In this document: piece after piece, positions 17,649 to 26,540 of the stretch | How positions within the stretch are numbered: position 1 is the first letter of the stretch | How the letters are laid out: each line of letters begins with the position of its first letter | Origin: Paenibacillus sambharensis | GTDB taxonomy: Bacteria; Bacillota; Bacilli; Paenibacillales; Paenibacillaceae | Length of the DNA: 64,000 nucleotides | Direction: 5' to 3' | Assembly: GCF_003233845.1 (NCBI RefSeq) | Contig: NZ_QKRB01000060.1 | Coordinates: 114,806-178,805 of the forward strand | Program-made: the position numbers and the translations under genes | The notes under the pieces: generated by a model | Seen by the model: only the letters and a program-made list of their open reading frames with translations | Database searches by the model: none | What the model was told of the DNA's origin: nothing

Positions 17649-18767
17649 ATGATGACATTGAGGAACACTTATGAAGTGACAGTATACATATATGATAGTG
17701 AAATGTTGAATCATGTCTTGGCGCAGACCGTGCAATTATTGAATAAATATCCTTCCAACAGAGGGAAATTCATCATCCAAAAGGGGTGGGTATACGGTCC
17801 GCATTTTAAAGTTATCAGTCTTGCGGATGAATCAGGGACCACGGATAGGAACAAATTTTTTCAATACATAAGGGAAATCGTGACGGAATACGAGAAGGTC
17901 ACGATAGAAGTAGACTATGAACGGAAAGCTAAAATCACATCAACTGTTGCGCTTCTTGAGAATTACAAAGGAGAATATTTACCGTTAAAAAAGCACTTGA
18001 CGGTAGAGTCGGGACCGTTTGACGAGAACCAGATTCAAAGTATTTTTGAAACGGACATCTATCTTGAGATTGAGAGCAGAAAGACCGAATACTTCTTGGA
18101 TGCTTACAGCTACTATCATTCGCTGGACGAGCATAGGAAAGAAATTTTTTTAGTCAAGCTGATGACAATTCTGACCGATATCCGTGAGAAGGGAAATGAT
18201 CCCGCGGAAGGAGGCATCAGGTATGGTTATCTAACATATAAATCTCACTATGAGGGATTCTTAAGTCAAGTTAAAAGCAAAGGCAACACAAAAATATTAG
18301 AGGAACTTAAAGAAGATTCGCCTGCCATACTGAGGTTCGTCGAGGAGCAATTTGACTCGTATTTTGTCAGCTTACGAAGCGGATTTAAAGATTACGAGGA
18401 AGCGGACAAGTCTCTGCTTCTCGCGTGGAAGGAACTAATTGATCATATGATTGACGTTTACGGAGAGACAATCCGATTGGATAAGGTGAAAATGAACGAA
18501 TTTCAGACTCTAAACCGTTTTTTTGAGCAGAACAAAGAAGAACTGAGTGAGTTCCACCAGGATATTCAGAAAAATGAAGATCTCAATGCCTTTCTGCAAG
18601 GGACGCAGTTCATGAAGTATCGATTTGCAGTCAATTCATTTTACAGGATGCTGCCCTTGTATGGCGTGTCGCCGCTACGTAAGCATAAGCTATGCAAATA
18701 TGTCGTACAAGCAGTTGAAAGTTATTTCGATATTGACCACAAGGAAGTCATGCAGGAATTTGGTTGA
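17649..18767 (+). CDS. Divergent SpaB_C-like protein, candidate pyridine (4+2) synthase
   Basis: About 372 aa. It begins with NTYEVTVYIYDSEML and has GWVYGPHFKV near residue 50, matching the 'W..i....GpHlrv' pattern of the thiopeptide-type biosynthesis domain, and ends with a helical FAVNSFYRMLPLYGVSPLRKH region like the SpaB_C tail. It is more diverged from this family than the 291-aa protein at 22352. In thiopeptide clusters the second, divergent copy is usually the enzyme joining two dehydroalanines into the central pyridine and releasing the leader. I therefore favour that role here, with elimination as the alternative. ATG 17649 follows GAGGTGA by 8 nt. Confidence 0.6.
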   Translation: MMTLRNTYEVTVYIYDSEMLNHVLAQTVQLLNKYPSNRGKFIIQKGWVYGPHFKVISLADESGTTDRNKFFQYIREIVTEYEKVTIEVDYERKAKITSTVALLENYKGEYLPLKKHLTVESGPFDENQIQSIFETDIYLEIESRKTEYFLDAYSYYHSLDEHRKEIFLVKLMTILTDIREKGNDPAEGGIRYGYLTYKSHYEGFLSQVKSKGNTKILEELKEDSPAILRFVEEQFDSYFVSLRSGFKDYEEADKSLLLAWKELIDHMIDVYGETIRLDKVKMNEFQTLNRFFEQNKEELSEFHQDIQKNEDLNAFLQGTQFMKYRFAVNSFYRMLPLYGVSPLRKHKLCKYVVQAVESYFDIDHKEVMQEFG

Positions 18768-18781
18768 AAGGAGATTAGCAT

Positions 18782-20401
18782 GTGAGTACGAATAGGACGT
18801 GGGTCATTCTAAGAGATCAGGCACTATACATCAGAAACTGGGACAAATTTTACAAAATCACGAATGATCCGATGATCCGGTTGTTTAAGAACAAGGTTCC
18901 AATTCTGAGTGAGCGGCCGGCAAGTTTGGAAGAAATGAGCGCGACATCAACAGATTCAAAGCTACTGGCAGTGCTTGATCAGATGAATCATATCTTCGCG
19001 AAGCAAGTTAGGCCCCCCTCCCAGCTTGATCGGAGCATTCTATTCGTGGTTCCAGAAACGAATTCAGCTAGCGGGGTTTGTTGGACACTGGCCGAGAGGT
19101 ATGGCTATGAGGTTGCTACCGTGAAGAGGAATTCGGATGTTCCTGACAATCTGTACGTTATTTACGTGCTTCTTTCTGGAAATCATGAGTGTTTGCCGAA
19201 CTCGGCGGATAGAGGAGATGAGCGGCAGATTCGTCTCATACGCTCCTTGGAGCTTGGACTGTTGCTGTTTATCGGGAGTGTTGCCGATTATCAGGTAGTC
19301 GAGGCCTGTTTCCCGCAAGCTAGTTGTGAAATGGGGGAAATCCGAAACGAAGACTTGGATGCTGCCGTAAGTAAGATCATATCATTGGCGGATGGGGATC
19401 TTACAGACAACCCTCACTTATATCTCATTAATAGTGAGGCTGCTGTGAGTATACAGAGATTGGAATGGATTACGACAGAACTTGAACATGGAGAAACAGA
19501 ATACCGTTCAATCGAGAGTGTGGAGATTCCGCCAGCGGATAGCTACCATGCCGCAATATTCTGTCTGGAGAGATTTGCAAATCAAGTTCCCTACTACATT
19601 GATTATTATGGTCTTGGGGAACACAGACAGGTTCCTCTCAAACTAGGGGAGTTTTCGTTACATATCCAGAATAGGAGAATCGGAGTCTATATAGGGGGAA
19701 GTACTCCCCAAGAGGCATATATTGAGGCATTCAAAGCCGGGATCCCATACATTCTGGAAGGCTTGGAACCGGAGTGCAATTCACTGCATCAATGGGTCGC
19801 TGCGCAATCCAGACAGGATATTCTTCAGAATGGAGTATTGCCGATCGTGTTCAAGCTAATTGAACAAGGGGAGAGGGATCGGGTTATCCGTACCAAAATG
19901 AAGGTTGCAGATTTGGATCATGTGCTAGTCCGAATAATGAAGCGAATATATCAGGATGATCGTATCGAACAATTTGAGCTCAGGATACATAGAATTGCTG
20001 ACACTTCTATGATGATGGTAATGATATATGACCGTAAGCGAAGGAACTCTGTGTACAGCTGCTACAGCTGTGTCATTGATCAGGCCGTTCAGAAATGCTT
20101 AATTCAGCTTTACTCCCTGGTATTCCAGAACCCAGGAATATATGTGGAAGGCTGCGACGCTGCGGACCCAGAAATCGAACTTCAGTGGTATGAAGATGTC
20201 TGCGACTTATCAAGACTAGTCCCGCTAGCTTCTAGTGGTGATAAGTGGATGGACATGCTCAACAATTTGGTGAAGAAAATGGGCTTCCGAGTTGTTATCG
20301 GAGAGTGGCGCTTTAATCTGCTACTCAAGGACGCGGGAATCAAGTGCTTCAAAGTTAAGCTGCAGATGGAGGAGAATTATGGACATCTATATTCTGGATA
20401 A
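18782..20401 (+). CDS. Ocin/ThiF-like RiPP maturation protein
   Basis: A 539-aa protein resembling in length, position and overall pattern the ThiF-like 'thiazole-containing bacteriocin maturation' proteins found next to YcaO enzymes in Bacillales. That likeness is from memory; there is no clear catalytic motif, no intact ATP site and no CxxC pair. A WVILRDQALYIRNW start and a central IGVYIGGSTPQEAYIEA stretch are notable; the latter resembles the 'G.g.t..eA...Al.Ea' element of YcaO proteins. It may carry a degenerate YcaO-like part that helps bind the precursor. The start is GTG 18782 (GAAAGGAGA upstream); an overlapping ATG at 18780 is followed at once by TGA. The 3' end overlaps the YcaO gene by 23 bp. 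Confidence 0.55.
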   Translation: MSTNRTWVILRDQALYIRNWDKFYKITNDPMIRLFKNKVPILSERPASLEEMSATSTDSKLLAVLDQMNHIFAKQVRPPSQLDRSILFVVPETNSASGVCWTLAERYGYEVATVKRNSDVPDNLYVIYVLLSGNHECLPNSADRGDERQIRLIRSLELGLLLFIGSVADYQVVEACFPQASCEMGEIRNEDLDAAVSKIISLADGDLTDNPHLYLINSEAAVSIQRLEWITTELEHGETEYRSIESVEIPPADSYHAAIFCLERFANQVPYYIDYYGLGEHRQVPLKLGEFSLHIQNRRIGVYIGGSTPQEAYIEAFKAGIPYILEGLEPECNSLHQWVAAQSRQDILQNGVLPIVFKLIEQGERDRVIRTKMKVADLDHVLVRIMKRIYQDDRIEQFELRIHRIADTSMMMVMIYDRKRRNSVYSCYSCVIDQAVQKCLIQLYSLVFQNPGIYVEGCDAADPEIELQWYEDVCDLSRLVPLASSGDKWMDMLNNLVKKMGFRVVIGEWRFNLLLKDAGIKCFKVKLQMEENYGHLYSG

Positions 20402-22331
20402 CGGTTGTCAGCTAATTCAAGGACTGTGCAGCAGGTTGGATGCAAATGGTTTGACGTATACGTTGATTGTGGATTATAGGGGTGTTCCGAGCGGTTCCAT
20501 ACTGATAGGCATGTATGATTTTTTTATATATGACGTTGAAGCGGAACTGGTGAAGCATTGCAAGGATAGGTTGACCTACATTCGCTGTTTGTGTGTTCTG
20601 GATCAGGCTTATCTGGGGCCGGTAATCCACAAGGGAAGCCCATGCACCGAATGTATGAAGAATACTCTGATTGTCAACAATCCAGAGCACCCGATGCTTC
20701 TGATGAACAACATGACCGGAAACAAGTACCAAGAATTACCGTGGAGTGCGTACTTTACGAATTTGTTGTACTTAAAGATAAAGGACACCATTCAAGAGCT
20801 TCAAGCCACAGGCAACTCTAGGCTGTCAAATCGTGTGCTTGCCATTAAACAGTATCCGCTCCAAATTACAGCACATCGTATACTGAAAGATGAATATTGC
20901 TCGATGTGCAGTTCCTTAGAAGAAGATTCACCGGAGAAGGCATCAATCACTATTGCTGGTGGACGCAAAGTCAGCCCCGTTAATCACCGTTTAAAAGATG
21001 TGCCACAAGCGGAGTTGCTTAAGTTGCTGCTTGTCGACATGGAAACCGGTAAGTACAAGCATATATACAAGGATTTGCAGTCCAAGTACATACCTCTTGT
21101 AGGAACAGAAAGCTACGGCAGGCATTTTAATATAGACCGAGCCTTTGGACGAAGCTTTAACTATGAATCAGCCAAGCAGTTCGCGCTATTAGAATCGCTT
21201 GAACGATATTCTAATATTAATAGTAAGAAATCACGAAGTATGATCTTCGGTTCCTATCGGCGATTGAAGGAAAATGCCATCGATCCCCGAAAGCTTGGGC
21301 TCCACCAGAAAGAACAGACAACACAAAAAGGATTTTCATTTCTCGAATATACAGATGATTTGGAGTTTTATTGGATTTGGGGTTGGTCTGTGAAGGAAAA
21401 TCGACCTATTCTGATTCCTGAGCAAATGATTTATTATGGGGACAACCTGGTCAAGGAATCTACGAACCGATTCGTATACGAAACCTCGAATGGATGTGCG
21501 CTGGGTTCTACTCAGGATGAAGCTATGCTGTATGGACTGCTTGAGATGATCGAACGGGACAATTTCCTCGTTGCGTGGTACAACAAACTGCCCTTAACGG
21601 AAATTGATCTCGAAGCAACGGGGATTATGGACATCCTTGAAATTAAGATTTATTTGGAGTCTCAAGGATACCGACTTCACTTTTTTGACATATCAATGGA
21701 ACTTCGCATCCCTAGTATCTGGGGAATAATTATTAATGAACAAAACCAAGCGGTTGTTAGAACGTACAGCGCGGCAGGTGCTCATTTTAATCCCGAGAAC
21801 GCGTTACGGGGTGCTTTAATTGAAGTTGTGACTTCTATGCCGGTTTATGAGACGGTGTTCACTCAGCCTGAGCTGCTGGAGAGACGGGAGAGAATGTTCA
21901 GGGATGACACAGAAGTGACGGAGTTCCAGGATCATGTTCTTTTGTATTCACACCCTGAAGCCCTCGAACGGTTTAAGTTTCTGTTTGACAATAGCAAGGG
22001 CAAGCGCTCTCTGTATGAGTTGTATCCTGAATGGTATAAGGAATGCCGGTATCAGAACCAGGATTTGAAGGATGACATCGAGCAACTGCTTGAAGCGGTA
22101 CTCTACAACTACGAGGATGTGTATGTCGCGGATTTGACAGGTGAGTTACTGCAAGTTTCGGGTCTCCATTGTGTTAAAGTATTGGTGCCCGGAATGCTGA
22201 CGATGAGTTTCGGTCATCAATACAGAAGGATTGTAAAAGAGCGAGTGCTGTGGGGGCCCGTGCAGGCAGGCAGAACCTCTACGCCTATCGAAGAAGAAGA
22301 GATCAATCACTTTCCTCACCCGTTCCCTTAA
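20379..22331 (+). CDS. YcaO-family cyclodehydratase with N-terminal ThiF-like region
   Basis: About 650 aa. YcaO enzymes use ATP to cyclise Cys/Ser/Thr side chains onto the backbone, giving azolines. The first 220 residues resemble part of an E1/ocin-ThiF-like partner, with two CxxC pairs (CTEC and CSMC) that could hold Zn. The YcaO domain follows, with SYGRHFNIDRAFGRSF, ALLESLERYSN and LGSTQDEAMLYGLLEMIERD, which carry the ATP/Mg-binding Glu residues of the family. The C-terminus is HFPHPFP, the PxPxP tail important for cyclodehydratase activity. ATG 20379 has GGAGGAG immediately upstream and overlaps the previous gene, so the two are coupled. Confidence 0.9.
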   Translation: MDIYILDNGCQLIQGLCSRLDANGLTYTLIVDYRGVPSGSILIGMYDFFIYDVEAELVKHCKDRLTYIRCLCVLDQAYLGPVIHKGSPCTECMKNTLIVNNPEHPMLLMNNMTGNKYQELPWSAYFTNLLYLKIKDTIQELQATGNSRLSNRVLAIKQYPLQITAHRILKDEYCSMCSSLEEDSPEKASITIAGGRKVSPVNHRLKDVPQAELLKLLLVDMETGKYKHIYKDLQSKYIPLVGTESYGRHFNIDRAFGRSFNYESAKQFALLESLERYSNINSKKSRSMIFGSYRRLKENAIDPRKLGLHQKEQTTQKGFSFLEYTDDLEFYWIWGWSVKENRPILIPEQMIYYGDNLVKESTNRFVYETSNGCALGSTQDEAMLYGLLEMIERDNFLVAWYNKLPLTEIDLEATGIMDILEIKIYLESQGYRLHFFDISMELRIPSIWGIIINEQNQAVVRTYSAAGAHFNPENALRGALIEVVTSMPVYETVFTQPELLERRERMFRDDTEVTEFQDHVLLYSHPEALERFKFLFDNSKGKRSLYELYPEWYKECRYQNQDLKDDIEQLLEAVLYNYEDVYVADLTGELLQVSGLHCVKVLVPGMLTMSFGHQYRRIVKERVLWGPVQAGRTSTPIEEEEINHFPHPFP

Positions 22332-22351
22332 AATGAGAGGATGTGTATATC

Positions 22352-23227
22352 ATGTGGGTTGCGTACCATATTTATTATCACAATGTTTCGAAGTATGATG
22401 AGTTGCTGATACTCTTGGCAGAACATCTGGAGCGATATCGGGTGTCGGGCAGCATGAACAAGTGGTTCTTTATCCGATATTGGGAGGGGGGGCCGCATCT
22501 CCGAGTCCGGATGCTGAACCCAAGCCCAATGTTAATAGTTGACGAGTTGTTGAGCAAGGCTCGGGCGTTTATGGCAATTCATCCGAGCTTGACGCAATGG
22601 TCTAGGGATGAATATTATGCTAATCATAAGTTTGATGGCGAAGAATTGGATAAGAATCAACTCGCATGGCATGAAGATGGAGAGATCGTTTCCTATGAAT
22701 ACATGCCCGAGTATGATCGATACGGCGGGGAAGCTGTAATGGACCATAATGAAAATATGTTTATGTGCTCGAGCAAATTGTGCGTGGAACTCCTGCATAT
22801 GTCCAAAGGTGAGTTTTTTCGAAAGTTATTATTTTCCTGCGCGTTGACCAGCCAACTTGTTATTCAGTTAAGGAGCGCCTACGATTGTTCTAATTCAGAG
22901 GCTTATTATACTTTCTACAAGGAGATGTGGAGTAGCTTTGTTGACGGGAGGGGCCAGGATTTAAAAATCATGAATTTTTTGCACAAGAATGAAGTTGCAT
23001 TAGAGAAAGCGTCGCAAATACTCCTCGCATCCGAGTCAGTGCAAGGATTTATATCCGAGATACAAAGTGAGTTACAGACGATTCGATCCTCTGTACAGGA
23101 TGACTATATGGATTATATTGTGGCCTCGCATATTCATATGACCAATAATAGGCTAGGCATTCCCCCTGTATACGAATATTTCATCAGCGATTATTTGGGT
23201 CAACTGTTGGTAGAGAGGCGTGCATAA
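22352..23227 (+). CDS. Thiopeptide-type elimination protein (SpaB_C/Lant_dehydr_C)
   Basis: About 291 aa and a textbook match to the stand-alone elimination domain. It starts WVAYHIYYHN and has KWFFIRYWEGGPHLRVRM near residue 40, the 'FiRY..GgpHLRlR' signature with the conserved Arg/His residues. The C-terminus has ASHIHMTNNRLGI, matching the 'H.h.NRlG' tail. It should remove glutamate from glutamylated Ser/Thr to give Dha/Dhb, working with the 875-aa glutamylation protein. ATG 22352 is preferred, 11 nt after GAGAGG, over GTG 22343. The stop overlaps the next start (TAATG). Confidence 0.88.
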   Translation: MWVAYHIYYHNVSKYDELLILLAEHLERYRVSGSMNKWFFIRYWEGGPHLRVRMLNPSPMLIVDELLSKARAFMAIHPSLTQWSRDEYYANHKFDGEELDKNQLAWHEDGEIVSYEYMPEYDRYGGEAVMDHNENMFMCSSKLCVELLHMSKGEFFRKLLFSCALTSQLVIQLRSAYDCSNSEAYYTFYKEMWSSFVDGRGQDLKIMNFLHKNEVALEKASQILLASESVQGFISEIQSELQTIRSSVQDDYMDYIVASHIHMTNNRLGIPPVYEYFISDYLGQLLVERRA

Positions 23228-24066
23228 TGAAGATAAGTAGGTTTATGAAGGCGTTCCAGAGCGATTATTTTAACTTTGGTATAGCAAACAGATTTCACAG
23301 CCGGATGAAGTTGAACAGTGTCTTATATGCAAAACAAAAGAGCCGCTCCCAGTTTGATCTGGATGATGAGGATATGATGGGTGAACGGGTTTCTGGCGAA
23401 ACGGTTTATGTCATGGATTCGAACTGCAGCATCGAGAGAAAGCTGCTGAGTGAGGTCCTCGCTGAACGTAGAAGCAGCCTATTCCGTGAGATGAATTCGG
23501 ACTGGACCAAGTTTGATTTGTTCAGCCTGTTACATCATGCGCTTGGTGTTACCGCGGCGAAGGAGATTGTTTTTTTTCCTACACCGGGTGAGTCTTACAA
23601 CTATGTACTTAACCATAGAGCATATCCCTCAGGGGGCGGTATTTACCCGATCGAACATTATATTTACAGTAGAGGAATTGATGGGATTGAGGATGGGCTC
23701 TATAGATTCCATCCCGATTCAAGCGTTTTGTCTAGGGAAGCCGATCCCATCGACGACCACCAATTGGAAGCGTTTTTTCCGATGACTACATATAAGGATG
23801 ATGTTAATACTGAATCGCTATATCAGGTGAAGGCATTGATGTTCATGGTGTCTAATTATAAACATTCCTCGCAGAAATATGGTTTACTTGCGTATAAATT
23901 AGCTCTACTTGAAGCGGGACACATCGGTCAGAACATACAGCTGTGCGCGACGGCTTTGTCCAAGAAGACGGCACTGCTGTGCGGATATTATGAGGATACG
24001 GTAGAACGCTTCCTCGGGCTGGACCCCGCTCATAAGAACTGCCTGTACATAATAGCACTTGGCTAA
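23227..24066 (+). CDS. SagB-type FMN-dependent azoline oxidase
   Basis: A 279-aa nitroreductase-fold protein. The YPSGGGIYPIEHYIYSRGI and DGLYRFHPDSSVL stretches (about residues 135-170) are the standard 'PSaGa.yp.e.Y....v.gl..GlY.y' signature of SagB/ThcOx dehydrogenases. It should oxidise thiazolines to thiazoles with FMN. The ATG shares a base with the preceding stop codon (TAATG), so translation is coupled to the elimination protein. Typical of azole-forming clusters, and it supports thiazoles rather than lanthionines as the main product feature. Confidence 0.88.
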   Translation: MKISRFMKAFQSDYFNFGIANRFHSRMKLNSVLYAKQKSRSQFDLDDEDMMGERVSGETVYVMDSNCSIERKLLSEVLAERRSSLFREMNSDWTKFDLFSLLHHALGVTAAKEIVFFPTPGESYNYVLNHRAYPSGGGIYPIEHYIYSRGIDGIEDGLYRFHPDSSVLSREADPIDDHQLEAFFPMTTYKDDVNTESLYQVKALMFMVSNYKHSSQKYGLLAYKLALLEAGHIGQNIQLCATALSKKTALLCGYYEDTVERFLGLDPAHKNCLYIIALG

Positions 24067-24079
24067 TGAGGTGATTTGA

Positions 24080-25063
24080 ATGCTTTATGGTTACTTGGAG
24101 CTAAACCCATTATATGAAATGAAGGTGACGGATCAGACGCTCACATTCGTCAATGTAGTGGATGGTAGGATCAAGAGAAAGATTGTAATGGGAAAATCAG
24201 GAGGATTCGTTGAGCATTTTATTGCTGCGCTGACAGGTCCGAATCGTGGTCGGGTTGAGGACATCATCAGTAAATATCCGGTCACTGTACAAAATGGGCT
24301 GAAGAAAATCGTCCAATCTCTATATGGTGAAATTCTGTTATATGAGGGATGCACGCAAGGGATTCTGCTGACGCTTGCCAAAGAGAGGGCTGTTACGATT
24401 TATAAGCAATATCCTGCAGTTAACTTAGCACGAATGGTTGACCAGGTAACAGGCCGCATTGCAAGCAGCAAGGCGGGTGTTTTGCAGAGGGGGCTTGATG
24501 CAGAAAAAATTTCCATCATCGAGAAATTTCCCTTCCAGCAGGTATTAGTGGCTTCAATAGACGATCATCCCGCTGCAGAAGCAATTCTAGACGCTTTGTC
24601 TACTGAGGATTGGCTGTTTGTGATCAACTTGGATGGACGATGGACAGAAGAGAATCAACTACTGATGGAACAAGAGTGTGTGCGGCGTAAGCTAAGGATG
24701 TTGCGAATCCGAGTGGATTTTACTAATGAAACCGTCGTATTCGGTCCTGTGATTATTCCTGAGAAAGTAGGGTGCCTAGAGTGTTTAGAGACCTCCAGAA
24801 GGAGCGGCTATGAGAAGCGGCAGAAGTTTGAGCATGATTGGATGAGCTTTGCAGAAGCGGTGAAAAACATGCTTGAGAATGACCTGATCGATGAGATCAT
24901 GAATGTAACGTTTGACGAATATTTCAAATTCGGAACTAACTATTCCGTCTTCCTCGGAACTGAACTGACATTGAACTGTGCCGAAGGGGTAGCCAGCGTC
25001 GTTGAAATGGTATTAGACCCGTTGTGCAAATGCTGCAGTCATGCAGCCTTAAAGGAGGCGTGA
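24080..25063 (+). CDS. Ocin-ThiF/E1-like cyclodehydratase partner
   Basis: A 327-aa protein with the layout of the leader-binding partner of YcaO cyclodehydratases. An N-terminal winged-helix-like part (first 90 residues, possible RiPP recognition element) is followed by an E1-like domain with a degenerate nucleotide site. 'FGPVIIPEKVGCLECLETSRRSG' (residues about 221-243) and the closing CKCC give two CxxC pairs for a structural Zn. This is the best candidate to carry the leader to YcaO. ATG 24080 follows GAGGTGA. Confidence 0.78.
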   Translation: MLYGYLELNPLYEMKVTDQTLTFVNVVDGRIKRKIVMGKSGGFVEHFIAALTGPNRGRVEDIISKYPVTVQNGLKKIVQSLYGEILLYEGCTQGILLTLAKERAVTIYKQYPAVNLARMVDQVTGRIASSKAGVLQRGLDAEKISIIEKFPFQQVLVASIDDHPAAEAILDALSTEDWLFVINLDGRWTEENQLLMEQECVRRKLRMLRIRVDFTNETVVFGPVIIPEKVGCLECLETSRRSGYEKRQKFEHDWMSFAEAVKNMLENDLIDEIMNVTFDEYFKFGTNYSVFLGTELTLNCAEGVASVVEMVLDPLCKCCSHAALKEA

Positions 25064-25067
25064 GGCA

Positions 25068-25832
25068 ATGGAAAAATACGAGAAGCATTTTGCCGCAGTG
25101 TATAATACATACTTTGCTAACTTCTCGGACTCCATATTCGAACGAATCGCAGCTTGCTTCAAACGGCAGCCTATCCACGATACTAACGCTGCAATTCTTG
25201 ATTTGTGCTGTGGTACGGGACAACTGAGCCTTCATTTTCTCAACCAAGGATACAAGGTAACCGGTATCGATCTGTCGGAACATATGCTGTCTTATGCGGT
25301 GCACAAAGCCAAGGACTACATCAAGACCGGCGTGGCTTGTTTTATGGTAGGTGATGCTACCCGATTTGAACTCGACGAGAGGTTTGGAATGGTTGTGTCT
25401 ACCTATGATGCGCTGAATCATTTGGAGCATGATGATGCGTTAGTTCAATGCTTCAGAAGTGTGTGTAGGGCGTTAGAACAGAGAGGGATTTTTATATTTG
25501 ATCTGAATACCCGTTCAGGCCTTATGCATTCGGATGGAATGACCATCAATGAAGATAATCATAAGTTGTTGATTACGAAAAGACAATACCACTCCTATTT
25601 TGATAAGGGATCTACAAGGTATTCCGGGTTTATGAGAATGAAAGGCAGTGAGGAGTATTTCCGGTTTGATCAGACGGTATACAACACAACATTCGATTTG
25701 TTGAAAGTGAAGCAGTATTTGCAGAATGAAGGTTTTGTCAATGTACGATTCACATCTGTTGAAGACCTAACTGTCCCGCTTGTGGATCCCGAAGCGCATT
25801 ATCGTGTATTTGTAATCGCCGAACGAGCATGA
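25068..25832 (+). CDS. Class I SAM-dependent methyltransferase
   Basis: A 254-aa Rossmann methyltransferase. Motif I is LDLCCGTGQLSLHF (about residues 45-58), then GIDLSEHMLSYA, and post-I/II regions VGDATRF and VVSTYDALNHL. The start lies 4 bp after the previous stop with AAAGGAGG upstream, so it is the last gene of the RiPP operon. It probably methylates the peptide product or an attached group; N-, O- or C-terminal carboxyl methylation cannot be told apart from sequence. Confidence 0.85.
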   Translation: MEKYEKHFAAVYNTYFANFSDSIFERIAACFKRQPIHDTNAAILDLCCGTGQLSLHFLNQGYKVTGIDLSEHMLSYAVHKAKDYIKTGVACFMVGDATRFELDERFGMVVSTYDALNHLEHDDALVQCFRSVCRALEQRGIFIFDLNTRSGLMHSDGMTINEDNHKLLITKRQYHSYFDKGSTRYSGFMRMKGSEEYFRFDQTVYNTTFDLLKVKQYLQNEGFVNVRFTSVEDLTVPLVDPEAHYRVFVIAERA

Positions 25833-25844
25833 GTTCGGTTTTAC
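25819..25844 (+). terminator. Short hairpin at the end of the RiPP operon
   Basis: CCGAAC at 25819-25824 pairs with GTTCGG at 25833-25838 around an 8-nt loop and is followed by TTTTAC. It overlaps the methyltransferase stop codon. The stem is only 6 bp, so it is a weak terminator. Confidence 0.4.
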
Positions 25845-25869
25845 TTAGATTAAGACACTAGGTATGGCG

Positions 25870-26505
25870 AAAATGAGATGGGAGGTTTTGATGGGAAACA
25901 CATACGCATATATTGGAATTCCATTGGGGTTCGGTGTTATTTGTAATGCCCCCGTTGTCAGACACAAGTTCGAAAAAAATAAGCTCCTTCGATTGTAATA
26001 GGGTGGTGGGCCATTCAAGCGGCCTGCGTATACACACTTCATCCGGCTTGGCATATCCAAGTGACTGATGGGGACGCTCCATATGGTAAAATCGTAGATA
26101 GACCATAATCGCTCTACGCAAGGCGCGGGGATTCTCGTATTCGTTCAGATAGATTTCCTCGTATTTGAGCGAACGAAAGAAACGTTCAGTACGGCATTGT
26201 CCCGCGCTCGGCTTTTACCAACCATGGACACTTTCACTTGATGTTTCGTCAACAAATCTAAGTAATCGGCATTCGTAAAATGGCTGCCCTGATCGCTGTT
26301 CATGATCTAGGGCTGGCAGCGCCCTAGTGCACGTTCCAAGCCTTTCAGGACGGAAGGCCTTCTCCAATGTGCTAGAGGGCTCGTAGTCGATAATTTTGCG
26401 GCTGTACCAGTCGATGATCACAAGAGATATATAAAGCCTTTGCCCATCCGCAAATACGTAATACTGATCCTTGAGATCTGGTTCGAACGATACGGGGTTA
26501 TAAAT
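25870..26505 (-). pseudogene. Degraded IS3-family transposase (OrfB) remnant
   Basis: On the minus strand the pieces of an rve-type integrase core can be read in changing frames. FEPDLKDQYYVFADGQRL and LVIIDWYSRKIIDYEPS come from around the first/second acidic residues, and HMERPHQSLGYAKPDEVC is the typical C-terminal tail. Stops and frameshifts separate them, around 26120-26215 and 26290-26330. Neither end of the element could be located. It lies right behind the RiPP operon and is consistent with arrival or rearrangement of this block by mobile DNA. Confidence 0.7.
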
Positions 26506-26540
26506 GTGGAATTGTAGAAGCGGGGGGAAAGGAGGATTTG

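Noticed and set aside
8839..25832. Class I lanthipeptide cluster
   Set aside because: A LanB-type dehydratase is present, but there is no LanC cyclase. YcaO, SagB-like and split elimination proteins point to azole/thiopeptide chemistry instead.
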